DNA from: Bacteroidales bacterium
GTDB lineage: Bacteria > Bacteroidota > Bacteroidia > Bacteroidales > VadinHA17
DNA: 41,065 nucleotides
Reading direction: 5' to 3'
Assembly: GCA_017882305.1 (NCBI GenBank)
Contig: JADGPU010000018.1
Coordinates: forward strand, 1-41,065
This document shows, in pieces, positions 32,370 through 41,049 of the stretch. Both the position numbers and the translations under genes were made by a program. Below the pieces are notes generated by a model. The model searched no databases, was not told where the DNA came from, and saw only the letters and a program-made list of their open reading frames with translations. Positions within the stretch are counted from its first letter, which is position 1; every line of letters begins with the position of its first letter.

Positions 32370-32380
32370 TGCTGTTTTAG

Positions 32381-32453
32381 TGATCCAGCTGGGATTCGAA
32401 CCCAGGACCCCATCCTTAAAAGGGATGTGCTCTACCAGCTGAGCTACTGAATC
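32381..32453 (-). tRNA. tRNA-Lys, anticodon UUU
   Basis: A 73-base cloverleaf on the minus strand: acceptor stem GATTCAG/CTGGATC, D arm GCTC-AGCTGGTA-GAGC, anticodon stem CATCC/GGATG with loop CTTTTAA (anticodon TTT), T arm CTGGG-TTCGAAT-CCCAG, discriminator A. CCA is not encoded. It has a consensus promoter 20 bases upstream and a terminator just downstream, so it is a single-gene transcript. Confidence 0.97.
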
Positions 32454-32473
32454 CTCCTCTATTTTTGCGAGTG

Positions 32474-32503
32474 CAAATGTATGATAATTTTATTTTAAAG
32501 CAA
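32474..32503 (-). promoter_or_regulatory. Consensus promoter of tRNA-Lys
   Basis: Minus strand: TTG (32503-32501), 19 bases, TACATTTGC with the -7 box at 32481-32474. Full match to the Bacteroidota consensus; the tRNA 5' end lies 20 bases downstream of the box. Confidence 0.78.
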
Positions 32504-32592
32504 TAGAATGGAACCATTTTTCCTGCTAATTGATCCATTTTTCGGACAATATAAATTGTGCGATTTGTAAGTGATTAATTATTAGACATATT

Positions 32593-33063
32593 CTACTTCG
32601 AAAGAACTGGTATCTGTCGGTTTATTGATTCTTCAAGGGATATTAAAGTTTCGGTCCGAACTATACCCTGAATGTTCTGAATAGTATCAGTCAATATCAT
32701 GCGAAGATGTTCATTATCACGCGTATATACCTTTATAAACAGCGAATAATTGCCTGTAGTGTAATGACATTCAATAATCTCCGGAATATCCCGGAATTTT
32801 GCAATTACCTCCCTGAAATGACCCGGATGGTCGAGAAATATACCAATATAAGCACAGGTCTTAAAACCTACCATCACAGGATCAACTTTAAATTCAGATC
32901 CTCTTATAACACCTATTCTGATCAGGCGCTGAACACGCTGATGGATAGCTGCACCTGAAACACCACACTCTCTTGCAACTTCAAGGTATGGAATCCTTGC
33001 GTTTTTTGTAATAATGTCGAGAATCTTCTTATCAAGATTATCAATTTGTAAATTTTCTGACAT
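32593..33063 (-). CDS. Lrp/AsnC family transcriptional regulator
   Basis: A 156-residue regulator: N-terminal winged HTH (about 8-60, LDKKILDIITKNARIPYLEVARECGVSGAAIHQRVQRL) and a RAM/AsnC effector-binding domain (about 68-145, VGFKTCAYIGIFLDHPGHF...GNYSLFIKVYTRD). Such proteins sense amino acids and form octamers or dimers on DNA. No biosynthetic target is directly adjacent; pyrDK lies upstream but is separately expressed. A TAAATTTG box is seen in the spacer upstream. Confidence 0.92.
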   Translation of the reverse strand: MSENLQIDNLDKKILDIITKNARIPYLEVARECGVSGAAIHQRVQRLIRIGVIRGSEFKVDPVMVGFKTCAYIGIFLDHPGHFREVIAKFRDIPEIIECHYTTGNYSLFIKVYTRDNEHLRMILTDTIQNIQGIVRTETLISLEESINRQIPVLSK

Positions 33064-33190
33064 TTTTAAAGTAATTAATTAATAGATTGAAACAATATGT
33101 ATTTATCTTCTTACAAATTTAAAGGAAAAATAAGAGATGGAGATAATCGGATAAAAAATGTTTAAACTTTTTTTTTGTAGTCCAGGGTAT

Positions 33191-34108
33191 TTAGATAGTA
33201 CGATTTATATAACCGACAATATCTTTGATATCGGAAAACCCCTTTTTAACAAGATAATTTTCAATTCCTTCAAGTATTTTTACAGAGGCCTGTGGATCAA
33301 TGAATGAAGCAGTTCCAATCTGAACTGCACTTGCTCCGGCCAGGAGAAATTCCAGAGCATCGGAAGCAGACATGATCCCTCCCATTCCGATAACCGGGAT
33401 CTTTACTGCATTAGCCACCTGCCATACCATTCTTAGTGCAACCGGTTTTATTGCCGGACCTGAAAGCCCTCCTGTAATAGTTGATAAAGAAGGTCTCATG
33501 TTTTCAACATCAACAGCCATCCCAAGTAATGTGTTAATCAATGACAATGAATCGGCACCTTCCTCTTCAACAACCCTGGCAAAATCGACAATATTTGTAA
33601 CATTCGGAGATAATTTAACAATAAGCTTTTTAGAATAAACAGACCTAACTTCCCTGGTCACTTCCCGTGCCGAATCAAGATTGATTCCAAAAGCCATTCC
33701 TCCCATTTTTACATTCGGACAGGAAATATTAAGCTCTATCGCCGGTATTTTTTCAAGTTTGTTAATTCGTTCAGCCAAAGCAACATAATCTTCAATATAA
33801 CTCCCGTTTATATTTGCAATAATGTTAGTTTCATAATTCAGGATGCGGGGATAGATAGATTTTTCGAAGTAATCGATGCCTTTATTCTGCAAACCAACTG
33901 TATTAAGCATCCCGGAGGGTGTTTCAGCCATCCGGGGATATAGATTACCTTCTCTCGGTTCAAGTGTAGTTCCTTTAAGGACAATCCCTCCCAGCCTTGA
34001 AACATCTAGAAAATCATCAAACTCCGATCCATATCCGAATGTACCTGAAGCTGTTAACACCGGATTCTTGAAACGCAAATCACCAATAGAAAAACCAAGA
34101 TTCACCAT
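33191..34108 (-). CDS. pyrD: Dihydroorotate dehydrogenase B, catalytic subunit
   Basis: Class 1B dihydroorotate dehydrogenase oxidising dihydroorotate to orotate with FMN, in partnership with PyrK that passes electrons to NAD. The 305-residue TIM barrel has [13 protein letters not shown], the catalytic cysteine C130 in ELNISCPN, and the FMN phosphate site [29 protein letters not shown]. Its start overlaps the pyrK stop by 7 bases, confirming the 1B pairing. The enzyme type works without quinone, compatible with anaerobic life. Confidence 0.96.
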   Translation of the reverse strand: MVNLGFSIGDLRFKNPVLTASGTFGYGSEFDDFLDVSRLGGIVLKGTTLEPREGNLYPRMAETPSGMLNTVGLQNKGIDYFEKSIYPRILNYETNIIANINGSYIEDYVALAERINKLEKIPAIELNISCPNVKMGGMAFGINLDSAREVTREVRSVYSKKLIVKLSPNVTNIVDFARVVEEEGADSLSLINTLLGMAVDVENMRPSLSTITGGLSGPAIKPVALRMVWQVANAVKIPVIGMGGIMSASDALEFLLAGASAVQIGTASFIDPQASVKILEGIENYLVKKGFSDIKDIVGYINRTI

Positions 34109-34869
34109 TTTAAATCATTTACATTGAAAACCGGTCCGTCAATGCAGGTGCAAAGGTTGCCATTAACCGTATCCACAATACAACACAGACAGGCACCTAT
34201 GCCGCATGCCATGAGGTTTTCGAGTGATACTTCACATATTATATTCCTGTTTTTACAGTAAGCTGCTAATGCTTTCATCATTGAATCGGGTCCGCAACAA
34301 TAGATTCTGTTATACTGGTGTGTTGAAAAAACAGAATGGCTGGTGACATAGCCCTTTTCTCCCATGGAGCCATCTTCAGTTGTAACGAATACGTTTCCGA
34401 TTTTAAGATATTCGTCAAATTCAATAATCCTTTCTCTGTTTCTGAACCCAAGAAGGATATCAGGAATATTGCTATTTGATTTTAAGTATCTTCCCAGAAA
34501 TAACAACGGTGCTATCCCACATCCGCCTCCCACAAGCAGTACCTTCTCGTTTTCGGAAGGTAATGAGAACGAATTGCCTAAAGGGTAAATAAGATTCAGA
34601 ATATCGCCATTTTCAAGTTCTGAAAGAGTCCTGGTACCTTTTCCCGCTATCTGAATGAGTATTTTAAACGTATTTTTCTCATAATCAACATCATGTATAG
34701 AAAATGGCCTGCGAAGAAATGTCTCCGGGCTACCGTCTACTCTTACCTGCGCAAACTGACCCGGTTTAAAATCGGGAATTTTCTTATCCCCTGAAAGCTC
34801 AAGAATGTAAAAATCATTATTAAGGCGCTTATTTGCAATTACTTTGAGATCTTCAATACGCTTTGCCAT
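34102..34869 (-). CDS. pyrK: Dihydroorotate dehydrogenase B, electron transfer subunit
   Basis: Iron-sulfur flavoprotein of the DHOD-B complex. The 255-residue product has an FAD site RRPFSIHD (53-60), NAD-binding [13 protein letters not shown] (114-126), and a [2Fe-2S] site with C222, C227 and C230 in [10 protein letters not shown] plus C242 in CIDGPVF. It precedes pyrD with a 7-base overlap. A promoter (34887-34915) sits directly upstream, so pyrK-pyrD is a two-gene operon. Confidence 0.95.
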   Translation of the reverse strand: MAKRIEDLKVIANKRLNNDFYILELSGDKKIPDFKPGQFAQVRVDGSPETFLRRPFSIHDVDYEKNTFKILIQIAGKGTRTLSELENGDILNLIYPLGNSFSLPSENEKVLLVGGGCGIAPLLFLGRYLKSNSNIPDILLGFRNRERIIEFDEYLKIGNVFVTTEDGSMGEKGYVTSHSVFSTHQYNRIYCCGPDSMMKALAAYCKNRNIICEVSLENLMACGIGACLCCIVDTVNGNLCTCIDGPVFNVNDLKW

Positions 34870-34886
34870 TTAAAATGCGTTTATGG

Positions 34887-34915
34887 CAAAGATAATTTTA
34901 ATGACTGATTTCAAA
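34887..34915 (-). promoter_or_regulatory. Probable pyrK-pyrD promoter
   Basis: Minus strand: TTTG (34915-34912), 17 bases, TATCTTTG (34894-34887), at the short end of the accepted spacing; the pyrK ATG lies 18 bases downstream of the box. Confidence 0.55.
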
Positions 34916-34968
34916 AAATTTAAACAGAGGATAATTCTTAACCATCTAAAATCATGCTTAAAACATCA

Positions 34969-35403
34969 TCAGCGTGGAAAAAACTCCTCAAAACTATTAT
35001 TTTCAAAGAACCAGACAATTTTAACAACTTCTGAGGTTGATTTATCGGCGGGAGCAGCAGAATCCTTCACTAATTTATCTTTTATGACATCCTGAAACTC
35101 TAATTCCGGTTTCATTTGCTCGCCTTTAGTCTGTCTTTCATCGCTTTCTCTGTTATTAACCAAATCATAGCCAAACAGATTTGGCATCTTAGGCTCCTTA
35201 TACATGGATCCTTTGCCAAATAACAGCCAATCTGTTGAAAGGAATTGATATTTCTCAAGCATTTTCAATACAAAATCAAGGCTTGGATTGTTCCTTCCTG
35301 AAAGTATATGGGAGATACCTGATGCCTGAACACCAATTTCGTCGGCTAACTGGGCAGAAGATTTGTTCTCATTCTTTAAAAATTCAAGTAAACGTTCTTT
35401 CAT
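34969..35403 (-). CDS. XRE-family HTH regulator with unknown C-terminal part
   Basis: A 144-residue protein. Residues 1-65 are an XRE helix-turn-helix (SSAQLADEIGVQASGISHILSGRNNPSLDFVLKML) followed by STDWLLFGKGSMYK, typical of phage-type and Bacteroidota Cro/CI-like regulators. The remaining polar region ends KIVWFFENNSFEEFFPR, with no recognised domain and no S24 peptidase. It stands alone before a 670-base AT-rich spacer that carries repeated palindromes, the first overlapping its likely -7 box, which suggests autoregulation (inference). Confidence 0.85.
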   Translation of the reverse strand: MKERLLEFLKNENKSSAQLADEIGVQASGISHILSGRNNPSLDFVLKMLEKYQFLSTDWLLFGKGSMYKEPKMPNLFGYDLVNNRESDERQTKGEQMKPELEFQDVIKDKLVKDSAAPADKSTSEVVKIVWFFENNSFEEFFPR

Positions 35404-35420
35404 TGTAACAATAATTAGTA

Positions 35421-35478
35421 TTACAAATGTAAATAATATATAGTTGCCATTTGTAACTTAATATAGTTACATATGTAA
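35421..35478. promoter_or_regulatory. Palindrome cluster next to the XRE gene
   Basis: TTACAAATGTAA (35421-35432) and the perfect palindrome TTACATATGTAA (35467-35478), 46 bp apart, with a half-site TTTGTAA near 35450. On the minus strand the first contains TACATTTG, a perfect -7 box 20 bases before the regulator's ATG, so binding there would block its promoter. Confidence 0.6.
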
Positions 35479-35776
35479 TTCAAGTAAAAGTAACAGTTTT
35501 AGACTAAACCTAATCTATTTGTATAGTCTTGATTTAATGATAATTATAATAAATACATATATGAAGCCCTACAATAGTTTAGTTTTATAACACTATAGTA
35601 TACAATATTTTAACAATAATATCTAAATACATCTGCCATTTTAGTCACTTTAATTATATGAAACAGGCGCCAATTACTTTAACTGACCACATTTATAGTA
35701 TTGATTTATTGTTTATTATATTCTGCTTTACAAAATTTGTAAGATTATTTAACTCTGTAATCTGAATTTTGTAATA

Positions 35777-35829
35777 ATGTAATTACATCCGTAAATATTT
35801 ACATAAAATTCTTTGATTACAAATGTAAT
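35777..35829. promoter_or_regulatory. Second, distal palindrome cluster
   Basis: ATGTAATTACAT (35777-35788, perfect), GTAAATATTTAC (35791-35802, perfect) and ATTACAAATGTAAT (35816-35829). The last repeats the exact 12-base word found at 35421, nearly 400 bp away. Confidence 0.55.
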
Positions 35830-36071
35830 GCTGGTTGTTTCCACATTGCAAATGCAGTTTTGGCTGGAGCAGTAAGATTTCCTGAAGTTTTAAGAAATCA
35901 CTATTAAAGAGTGTTTACTTTAAAAATTGAATATTCAGGACTCTTCTGCTGTCTCAGGCTGAATATTCGATTCTGGAGAGGTTTCGACATGACGTTTCCC
36001 GCAGATTACGCTGATCTACGCAAATCAAATTATTGCCATCTGCGATAATCTGCGCGATGTTTGACAGAATT

Positions 36072-37457
36072 CTATTCCGGTTTGAAGTTCCTTGCTGTCA
36101 CTTCATCAAATTCATTCTCAGAGCGTGCAATTACAGCCGTAGCGAGGCAATTGCCGATTACATTGACTGATGTACGTGCCATATCCATTAAAACGTCGAT
36201 CCCAAGTATTATAAAAACAGGTTCAACCGGCAAACCAAAACTAACTACTGTTCCAAGTAAAATCACAAGGGCAGCCCTTGAAACTCCTGCTACCCCTTTG
36301 CTGGTAAGCATCAGGGTAAAGCAGATCACAATCTGTTTTACAATTGGAAGGTCAATGCCGGCAGCCTGGGCAACAAAAATTGATGCCAGTGAAAGATATA
36401 ATGTTGTGCCGTCGAGATTGAAACTGTAACCCGTTGGTATAACGAATGCAACAATTTTTCTTGGAATTCCGAACTTCTCCATTGATTCCATTGCAGAAGG
36501 CAATGCAGATTCGGAGTTTGAGGTTGCGAATGCGATTGTTGCAGGTTCTGAGACTGCCTTAATAAATGGTCTTATGGGTATTCTGTAAATCAATGCAACC
36601 GGAACCAGGACAAAACCAAGGAATACGATCAGGGCTACATATAATGTGGCCAGTAGTTTAAAGAGATTATAAAGAATATCCAGTCCCATGTGTCCTACAG
36701 TATAAGAAATAGCTGCAAATACTGCGACAGGAGCATAGTACATTATGATATTAGTGAACTTAAACATAACTTCTGCGAGACTTTCACTAAACCGGATCAT
36801 TGGTGTCCGGTATTTCTCTTTAACCATCGCAACTGCGATCCCGAAAATAATACTGAAGACAACAATCTGAAGTATCTGTCCTTCGAAAATTGATTTCGCT
36901 ATATTCTCCGGAAAGATGTGAAGTATAAAATCGCTTGCCGATTGGGTTTTAATAGCTGCAATTGGAGATAATTCAGGATTTGGAGGCAACACTACTCCCA
37001 CACCTGCTTTACCAATGTTTATTGCCAGAAGTCCGATAAATAAGGCAAGAGTTGATACTATTTCGAAATACAGAAGTGATTTCCATCCCATTCTTCCTAT
37101 CTGCTTGATATCTGCATGTCCTGCAATACCAACGACAAGAGTTGAAAACAGCAGAGGGGCGATAATGGTTTTTATCATCCGAAGGAAAATATCGCTCATT
37201 ACCTGAAGTTTTTTTGCTACTTCCGGAACGTCATATCCGAATTCAGCACCGGCAACCATACTAACAAGAATCCATGTTGTAAGAGATCTCTTTCGTAAAG
37301 CATGAATAAACAGGAGAATAACAGTTAAAATTCTAAATATCAGCGGTATAGTTGAGGGAATCTCAAGTAGATTGTTGGCTTTTACAACTATTAGAACCAA
37401 TGTAATGCTAATGGTACTCAGAAGCAAATAAGGAAATACTTTCCAGGCTTTTTGCAT
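36072..37457 (-). CDS. Dicarboxylate/amino acid:cation symporter (DAACS family)
   Basis: Inner-membrane secondary transporter of the GltP/DctA family, about 461 residues, with the elevator-type fold of eight helices and two hairpin loops. Motifs are visible: ATSNSESALPSAME (hairpin 1 serine-rich), YSFNLDGTTLY (NMDGT-like), SKGVAGVSRAALV (hairpin 2) and DVLMDMARTSVNVIGN (helix 8 substrate site, with the substrate-coordinating D and R-T-x-x-N). Substrate is an acidic amino acid or C4-dicarboxylate; not decidable here. The ATG at 37457 is chosen; a GTG at 37496 would add 13 residues. It lies 44 bases after the FKBP gene on the same strand, with no terminator between. Confidence 0.92.
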   Translation of the reverse strand: MQKAWKVFPYLLLSTISITLVLIVVKANNLLEIPSTIPLIFRILTVILLFIHALRKRSLTTWILVSMVAGAEFGYDVPEVAKKLQVMSDIFLRMIKTIIAPLLFSTLVVGIAGHADIKQIGRMGWKSLLYFEIVSTLALFIGLLAINIGKAGVGVVLPPNPELSPIAAIKTQSASDFILHIFPENIAKSIFEGQILQIVVFSIIFGIAVAMVKEKYRTPMIRFSESLAEVMFKFTNIIMYYAPVAVFAAISYTVGHMGLDILYNLFKLLATLYVALIVFLGFVLVPVALIYRIPIRPFIKAVSEPATIAFATSNSESALPSAMESMEKFGIPRKIVAFVIPTGYSFNLDGTTLYLSLASIFVAQAAGIDLPIVKQIVICFTLMLTSKGVAGVSRAALVILLGTVVSFGLPVEPVFIILGIDVLMDMARTSVNVIGNCLATAVIARSENEFDEVTARNFKPE

Positions 37458-37501
37458 CAAATAATTTTTATTATGCAAACTGAAATAACTGCTCACTAAA
37501 A

Positions 37502-38038
37502 TCAGCTACAACCGCCTGAGCAATCTGAATGTACCTTGCTGCCACAACCAGAACATAAGTTCATTCTCGCGGCTAATTCATGTTCAGTGGCTTCGCGGAC
37601 CTCAACAATTTTACCAGAAAAAAACAGATCAAGTCCGGCCATAGGATGATTGAAATCCATTCTAACGTAAGTTTCTGTAATTTCATTAATAATTCCTGTC
37701 AAAGGATTCCCGTCTGAATCCGTCATCGGAACCTCATTACCTACCCTGCAAATGTCTTCATTGATCTTTCCATCATTTTCAAAAACGGCAACAGGAACAT
37801 TTATTATCATTTCTTCCCTTTTATCACCATAAGCCGTTTCAGAATTAAGGGTAAACCTGAAAATATCTCCTGCTTTCAATAAACTGATATTTGATTCAAA
37901 AACCGGTAGTAGCCTGCCGGTTCCATAAATAAATGTCAGAGGTCTGATCTCATCCAGTGCTTCAATGATTCTACCCTTCGAATCATTTTCCCTCAGTTCA
38001 TAAATCAGAGAGACCATTCTATTATTTTCAATTTTCAT
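37502..38038 (-). CDS. SlyD-like FKBP-type peptidyl-prolyl isomerase
   Basis: A 178-residue prolyl isomerase/chaperone. It has the split FKBP domain (RPLTFIYGTGRLLPVFES, GLDLFFSGKIVEVREATEHEL) with an inserted flap (about 75-130) as in SlyD, and the hallmark NHPMAG at 130-135. The C-terminal tail is Cys-rich (C162, C165, C173, C177 with H170), suggesting metal binding as in SlyD, although short. Co-directional with the downstream symporter. A TATATTTG box lies about 25 bases upstream (38060-38067). Confidence 0.92.
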   Translation of the reverse strand: MKIENNRMVSLIYELRENDSKGRIIEALDEIRPLTFIYGTGRLLPVFESNISLLKAGDIFRFTLNSETAYGDKREEMIINVPVAVFENDGKINEDICRVGNEVPMTDSDGNPLTGIINEITETYVRMDFNHPMAGLDLFFSGKIVEVREATEHELAARMNLCSGCGSKVHSDCSGGCS

Positions 38039-38154
38039 CTAAGCTCAATTTTTAAAGCGCAAATATAATTTAAATTACTGGCTGGTAAAGCATGCAATAA
38101 TTATTTTCAGGATAACTTTTGAAATTATTATCGGAAATCAATAACATTATGGCA

Positions 38155-38353
38155 GGAGATTCCTCGTCCGCAATATGGCGGACCCGGAATGACATTGTCG
38201 TTTTGGGGTGAAGAGTAAGCAGAGGCGATTCGCCAAAGCGAATCGCCTCTGCTTACTCTAACTAAAATTAAATTGTCATTTCGAATGAAGTCCCGATTTA
38301 TTGGGACGGAATGAGGAACCGAGCAGAATGCGAGCTCACCGAAGGTAATCTCC
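38155..38353. repeat. Composite palindromic element with 22-bp perfect hairpin
   Basis: The 199-bp unit opens GGAGATT (38155-38161) and closes AATCTCC (38347-38353). The left part runs GGAGATTCCTCG...GGAATGACA with internal hairpin GTCCG/CGGAC; the right part TGTCATTTCG...GGAATGAGG has GTCCC/GGGAC. At the centre, 38212-38233 and 38238-38259 are exact reverse complements (22 bp) around loop CAAA. It fills the 38039-38368 spacer, which carries no credible gene. Confidence 0.9.
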
Positions 38354-38368
38354 AAATAGTAAAAACTG

Positions 38369-39001
38369 CTAGAAATTGAAACTGACTCTTATTTCAGGCT
38401 TACTGTAGATATCATATCCTGAATCATTTAATGGCCATAAAACCATAAAATTTAATGAGGCTCTCCGTCCTATTTGTTGGCTTAAACCTCCTCCGACAAG
38501 GACTGTGTTTACGTAAAACCTGTCAGAAGTGTATGGAAGGGGGTATTTCCAAAATGATGACTTAAGACTAAGCAATTCATCCTCCGCATGAAGAAAAATT
38601 CCTGTATGTGCTCCCATCGGAAGGAATGAACTAAGATCCTGAATAACAACTAACTGTAAATATCCTTTCCCCCCATAAAGAGTGGTTGCAACATCCACAT
38701 CTTTATAGTACCTGTAAGTTGGCCCTGCAGCTACTGCCACTCTTGGCAGAATCCAGAATCCAATGACCGGTGAAATCTGTATATCAGTAATTGTCCCGAA
38801 TTGCAATCCGAAATTTCCGCCAAAGAATAGTCTCTCTTTAATGGGTGGTGTTTCTTCCTTGCTCGTTTGATCATAGGGCAGTTGTTCTTCTTTGCCTTTC
38901 TGAGCAGATATTATTGAAAATGACATAAATAAGAGCAAATTAATTAGAAGAAGAGTTCTTGATTGATGGATTTTTGCTGTTATTTTATTTTTGAGGATCA
39001 T
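38369..39001 (-). CDS. Small outer-membrane beta-barrel-like protein
   Basis: A 210-residue protein with a signal peptide (LLLINLLLFMSFSIISAQ). After a charged linker (KGKEEQLPYDQTSKEETPP) alternating strands begin: LFFGGNFGLQFGTITDIQISPVIGFWILPRVAVAAGPTYRYY, ending in PEIRVSFNF with terminal phenylalanine, as in outer-membrane barrels. I do not recognise a named family; homologous short Bacteroidota barrel proteins are common. No operon partner is evident. Confidence 0.72.
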   Translation of the reverse strand: MILKNKITAKIHQSRTLLLINLLLFMSFSIISAQKGKEEQLPYDQTSKEETPPIKERLFFGGNFGLQFGTITDIQISPVIGFWILPRVAVAAGPTYRYYKDVDVATTLYGGKGYLQLVVIQDLSSFLPMGAHTGIFLHAEDELLSLKSSFWKYPLPYTSDRFYVNTVLVGGGLSQQIGRRASLNFMVLWPLNDSGYDIYSKPEIRVSFNF

Positions 39002-39109
39002 TTTTACAAATTTGTTATTTTAATTATAAACGATACAAATAAACGAAAAAATGCATTTTTTAATATAAAATAAATCCACTCTTTTTATAGAATAAGACAG
39101 AAGACATAA

Positions 39110-39160
39110 GAGATTCCTCATTGCGCTATGCTTCATCCGGTCAGAATCTTTGATTAGGTT
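39110..39160. repeat. Degenerate copy of the GAGATTCCTCA repeat
   Basis: GAGATTCCTCATTGCG at 39110 resembles the left end of the element at 38155, and a faint CTTCATCCGGTCAGAATC follows. Decayed, no palindrome left. Confidence 0.4.
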
Positions 39161-39196
39161 GGGATCGTGTTGCTCTACGATTTCGGACTTCTATCT

Positions 39197-40009
39197 CTAA
39201 AGATAAAAAGACTTTGTCTCAATTTTTTCGAAGGAAGCAACCAGCCCTTTTATGAGGGAGGAGCTGAAACCATTATGCTCCATTTCATTTAATCCTACAA
39301 TAGTACATCCTTTAGGAGTGGTCACCTTATCGATCTCAAATTCCGGATGTTGATGTCTTTCTATTAATAGTTCTGCGGCTCCCTTTACTGTTTGATTAAC
39401 TATTGCGCTTGCTGTTGCGGCATCAAAACCAATCTGAATACCTCCCTGAATCATTGCCCTTATAAACCTGAGAACATATGCGATTCCGCAAGCTCCTAAA
39501 ATAGTTGCTGATTCCATCAGATCTTCATCAATGGTCATAGTGGTTCCGATTATATCAAACAGAAGTTTTACTGATTCAAGGTCTTTGAGCTTTTCTCCGT
39601 TATGACATATACATGTAACCGATTTGCCGACACTTGCAGATATATTTGGCATTGCCCTGAAAACCGAAACCCTGGTACCAATTACATCCTGAATCTTACT
39701 TATTGTTACACCCGCAGTTACAGATATGAGAAGTTGTCTCCCTGGTTTGAAGTGATCCTTTAATTCCTCCAGAACACCTACAATGTTATAGGGTTTTACC
39801 GCTATTATTATAAGATCGGATTCCTTTATGGCCTCTATATTATCTGACATTAACCTTACTCCGGATTCTTTCAGGTGGGCAAGTTCTTCTATATTTCTCC
39901 TGGTCGCAGCAATATTATTAGCAGGAATTGTCTGCTGTTTCAGTAACCCTTGCAATAAAGATATGCCAATATTTCCGCATCCTATAATTGATACTCTTTT
40001 GTTTATCAT
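39197..40009 (-). CDS. proC: Pyrroline-5-carboxylate reductase
   Basis: Last step of proline synthesis: NAD(P)H-dependent reduction of pyrroline-5-carboxylate. The N-terminal Rossmann motif INKRVSIIGCGNIGISLLQGLL and the C-terminal dimer domain signature (AASAIVNQTVKGAAELL...TPKGCTIVGLNEMEHNGF) identify ProC. The ATG at 40009 gives 270 residues starting at the Rossmann strand; in-frame ATGs at 40033 and 40060 would add 8 or 17 residues. CRAMPNISASVGKS-type motif (FRAMPNISASVGKS) is intact. No other proline gene lies adjacent. Confidence 0.93.
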   Translation of the reverse strand: MINKRVSIIGCGNIGISLLQGLLKQQTIPANNIAATRRNIEELAHLKESGVRLMSDNIEAIKESDLIIIAVKPYNIVGVLEELKDHFKPGRQLLISVTAGVTISKIQDVIGTRVSVFRAMPNISASVGKSVTCICHNGEKLKDLESVKLLFDIIGTTMTIDEDLMESATILGACGIAYVLRFIRAMIQGGIQIGFDAATASAIVNQTVKGAAELLIERHQHPEFEIDKVTTPKGCTIVGLNEMEHNGFSSSLIKGLVASFEKIETKSFYL

Positions 40010-40346
40010 CTCAGCTATTTTTAATTCTGTCATAAATTCGAAATATTGTATATATCCCATTCAAATTTTTCACTTTAACAATTATTTGATTAATTATAAT
40101 ACAAATAATCGCAAATATAAGACTATTAGTTATTAACATTACATATTAACAGGATGTTCAATTGAATTCTTGCAATCTGAGGTAGTTTAATTATTAATGC
40201 CACGGAGTGGTATACGATGAATAAGGTAATAATTTTAATCATAATTGTGAATAATCACTTGCCAGGCAGAATATGAGACTGGCTTATTATAGAAAATCAA
40301 TAAATTTATATTTTAAAAATAAATTGAAATTAAAGAAAATACTAAA
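40010..40346. other. Divergent spacer between proC and SDR gene
   Basis: AT-rich DNA in which I see no gene, hairpin or clear operator. A TATATTTG -7-like box occurs on the minus strand at 40112-40119, about 100 bases before proC; no -33 partner is seen. Confidence 0.5.
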
Positions 40347-41036
40347 ATGAATATCATTGTAAACGGAGGAACAAGGGGTATCGGGAAGGAGGTCGTAAAT
40401 TATCTGGCGCAAGATATTAATAATCAAATCATTGTAACTGGAAGGAATGAAAGGACTTTAAATAGTCTTTCAAACAGATTTAAAAATGTTAAACCATTTT
40501 CTTTAGACATGTCACTTTTTGACAGTCAGTGCGAGAAGTTCAGAGAGACGGTTTCCTCTCATTTCGGAAGAGTTGATATTCTCATTAATATTGCTGGTTT
40601 GCTTATATCCAAAGATTTCCTGGACATGGCAAATGATGAAGCCAGACTGATGATGGAAACAAATTTTTGGGGACCTGCTTCACTAATCAGAGTTTTAAGA
40701 CCAATGATGTTCGCAGGATCTCATATAGTGAATATCTCAAGTATGGGAGGTTTTCAGGGAAGCACAAAGTATAAAGGGCTCTCCTACTATAGTTCATCCA
40801 AAGCTGCATTAGCGTGTCTTACTGAGTGTCTTGCAAATGAATTCGCAGAATATGGAATCAGCGTGAACTGTCTGGCCCTGGGTGCAGTACAAACAGAGAT
40901 GTTTGATGAAGCATTCCCTGGTTATAAAGCTCCTGTTGATGCAAAACAAATGGCGGAATTTATTTCTGGCTTTGCACTTACAGGGAATAAGTTTTTTAAC
41001 GGGAAGATATTGCCGGTAGCAACCGGTAATCCATAA
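40347..41036 (+). CDS. Short-chain dehydrogenase/reductase (SDR)
   Basis: A 229-residue classical SDR. The cofactor motif NGGTRGIGKE lies at the N-terminus, NIAG in the middle (ILINIAG), and the catalytic Ser, Tyr and Lys occur in NISSMGG and YYSSSKAALACL. RNERTL after the second strand suggests NADP(H) preference (inference). The end PVATGNP is intact. Substrate unknown; no neighbours inside the window help. Confidence 0.88.
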   Translation: MNIIVNGGTRGIGKEVVNYLAQDINNQIIVTGRNERTLNSLSNRFKNVKPFSLDMSLFDSQCEKFRETVSSHFGRVDILINIAGLLISKDFLDMANDEARLMMETNFWGPASLIRVLRPMMFAGSHIVNISSMGGFQGSTKYKGLSYYSSSKAALACLTECLANEFAEYGISVNCLALGAVQTEMFDEAFPGYKAPVDAKQMAEFISGFALTGNKFFNGKILPVATGNP

Positions 41037-41049
41037 TTTTACCCCTCAA

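Larger units (their letters stand above)
35404..36071. other. AT-rich spacer with palindrome clusters and a repeat, no gene
   Basis: No credible gene. The two ends of 35421-35829 hold TTACA-N2-TGTAA-type palindromes (listed separately). Around 35928-35972 GAATATTC occurs twice, about 40 bases apart. At 35999-36056 an inverted CCGCAGATTACGC...GCGATAATCTGCG pair of a widespread intergenic repeat family lies just after the end of the symporter gene. Confidence 0.65.

Noticed and set aside
38128-38355. 75-residue minus-strand protein
   Set aside because: The frame coincides with the composite palindromic element and has no family features.
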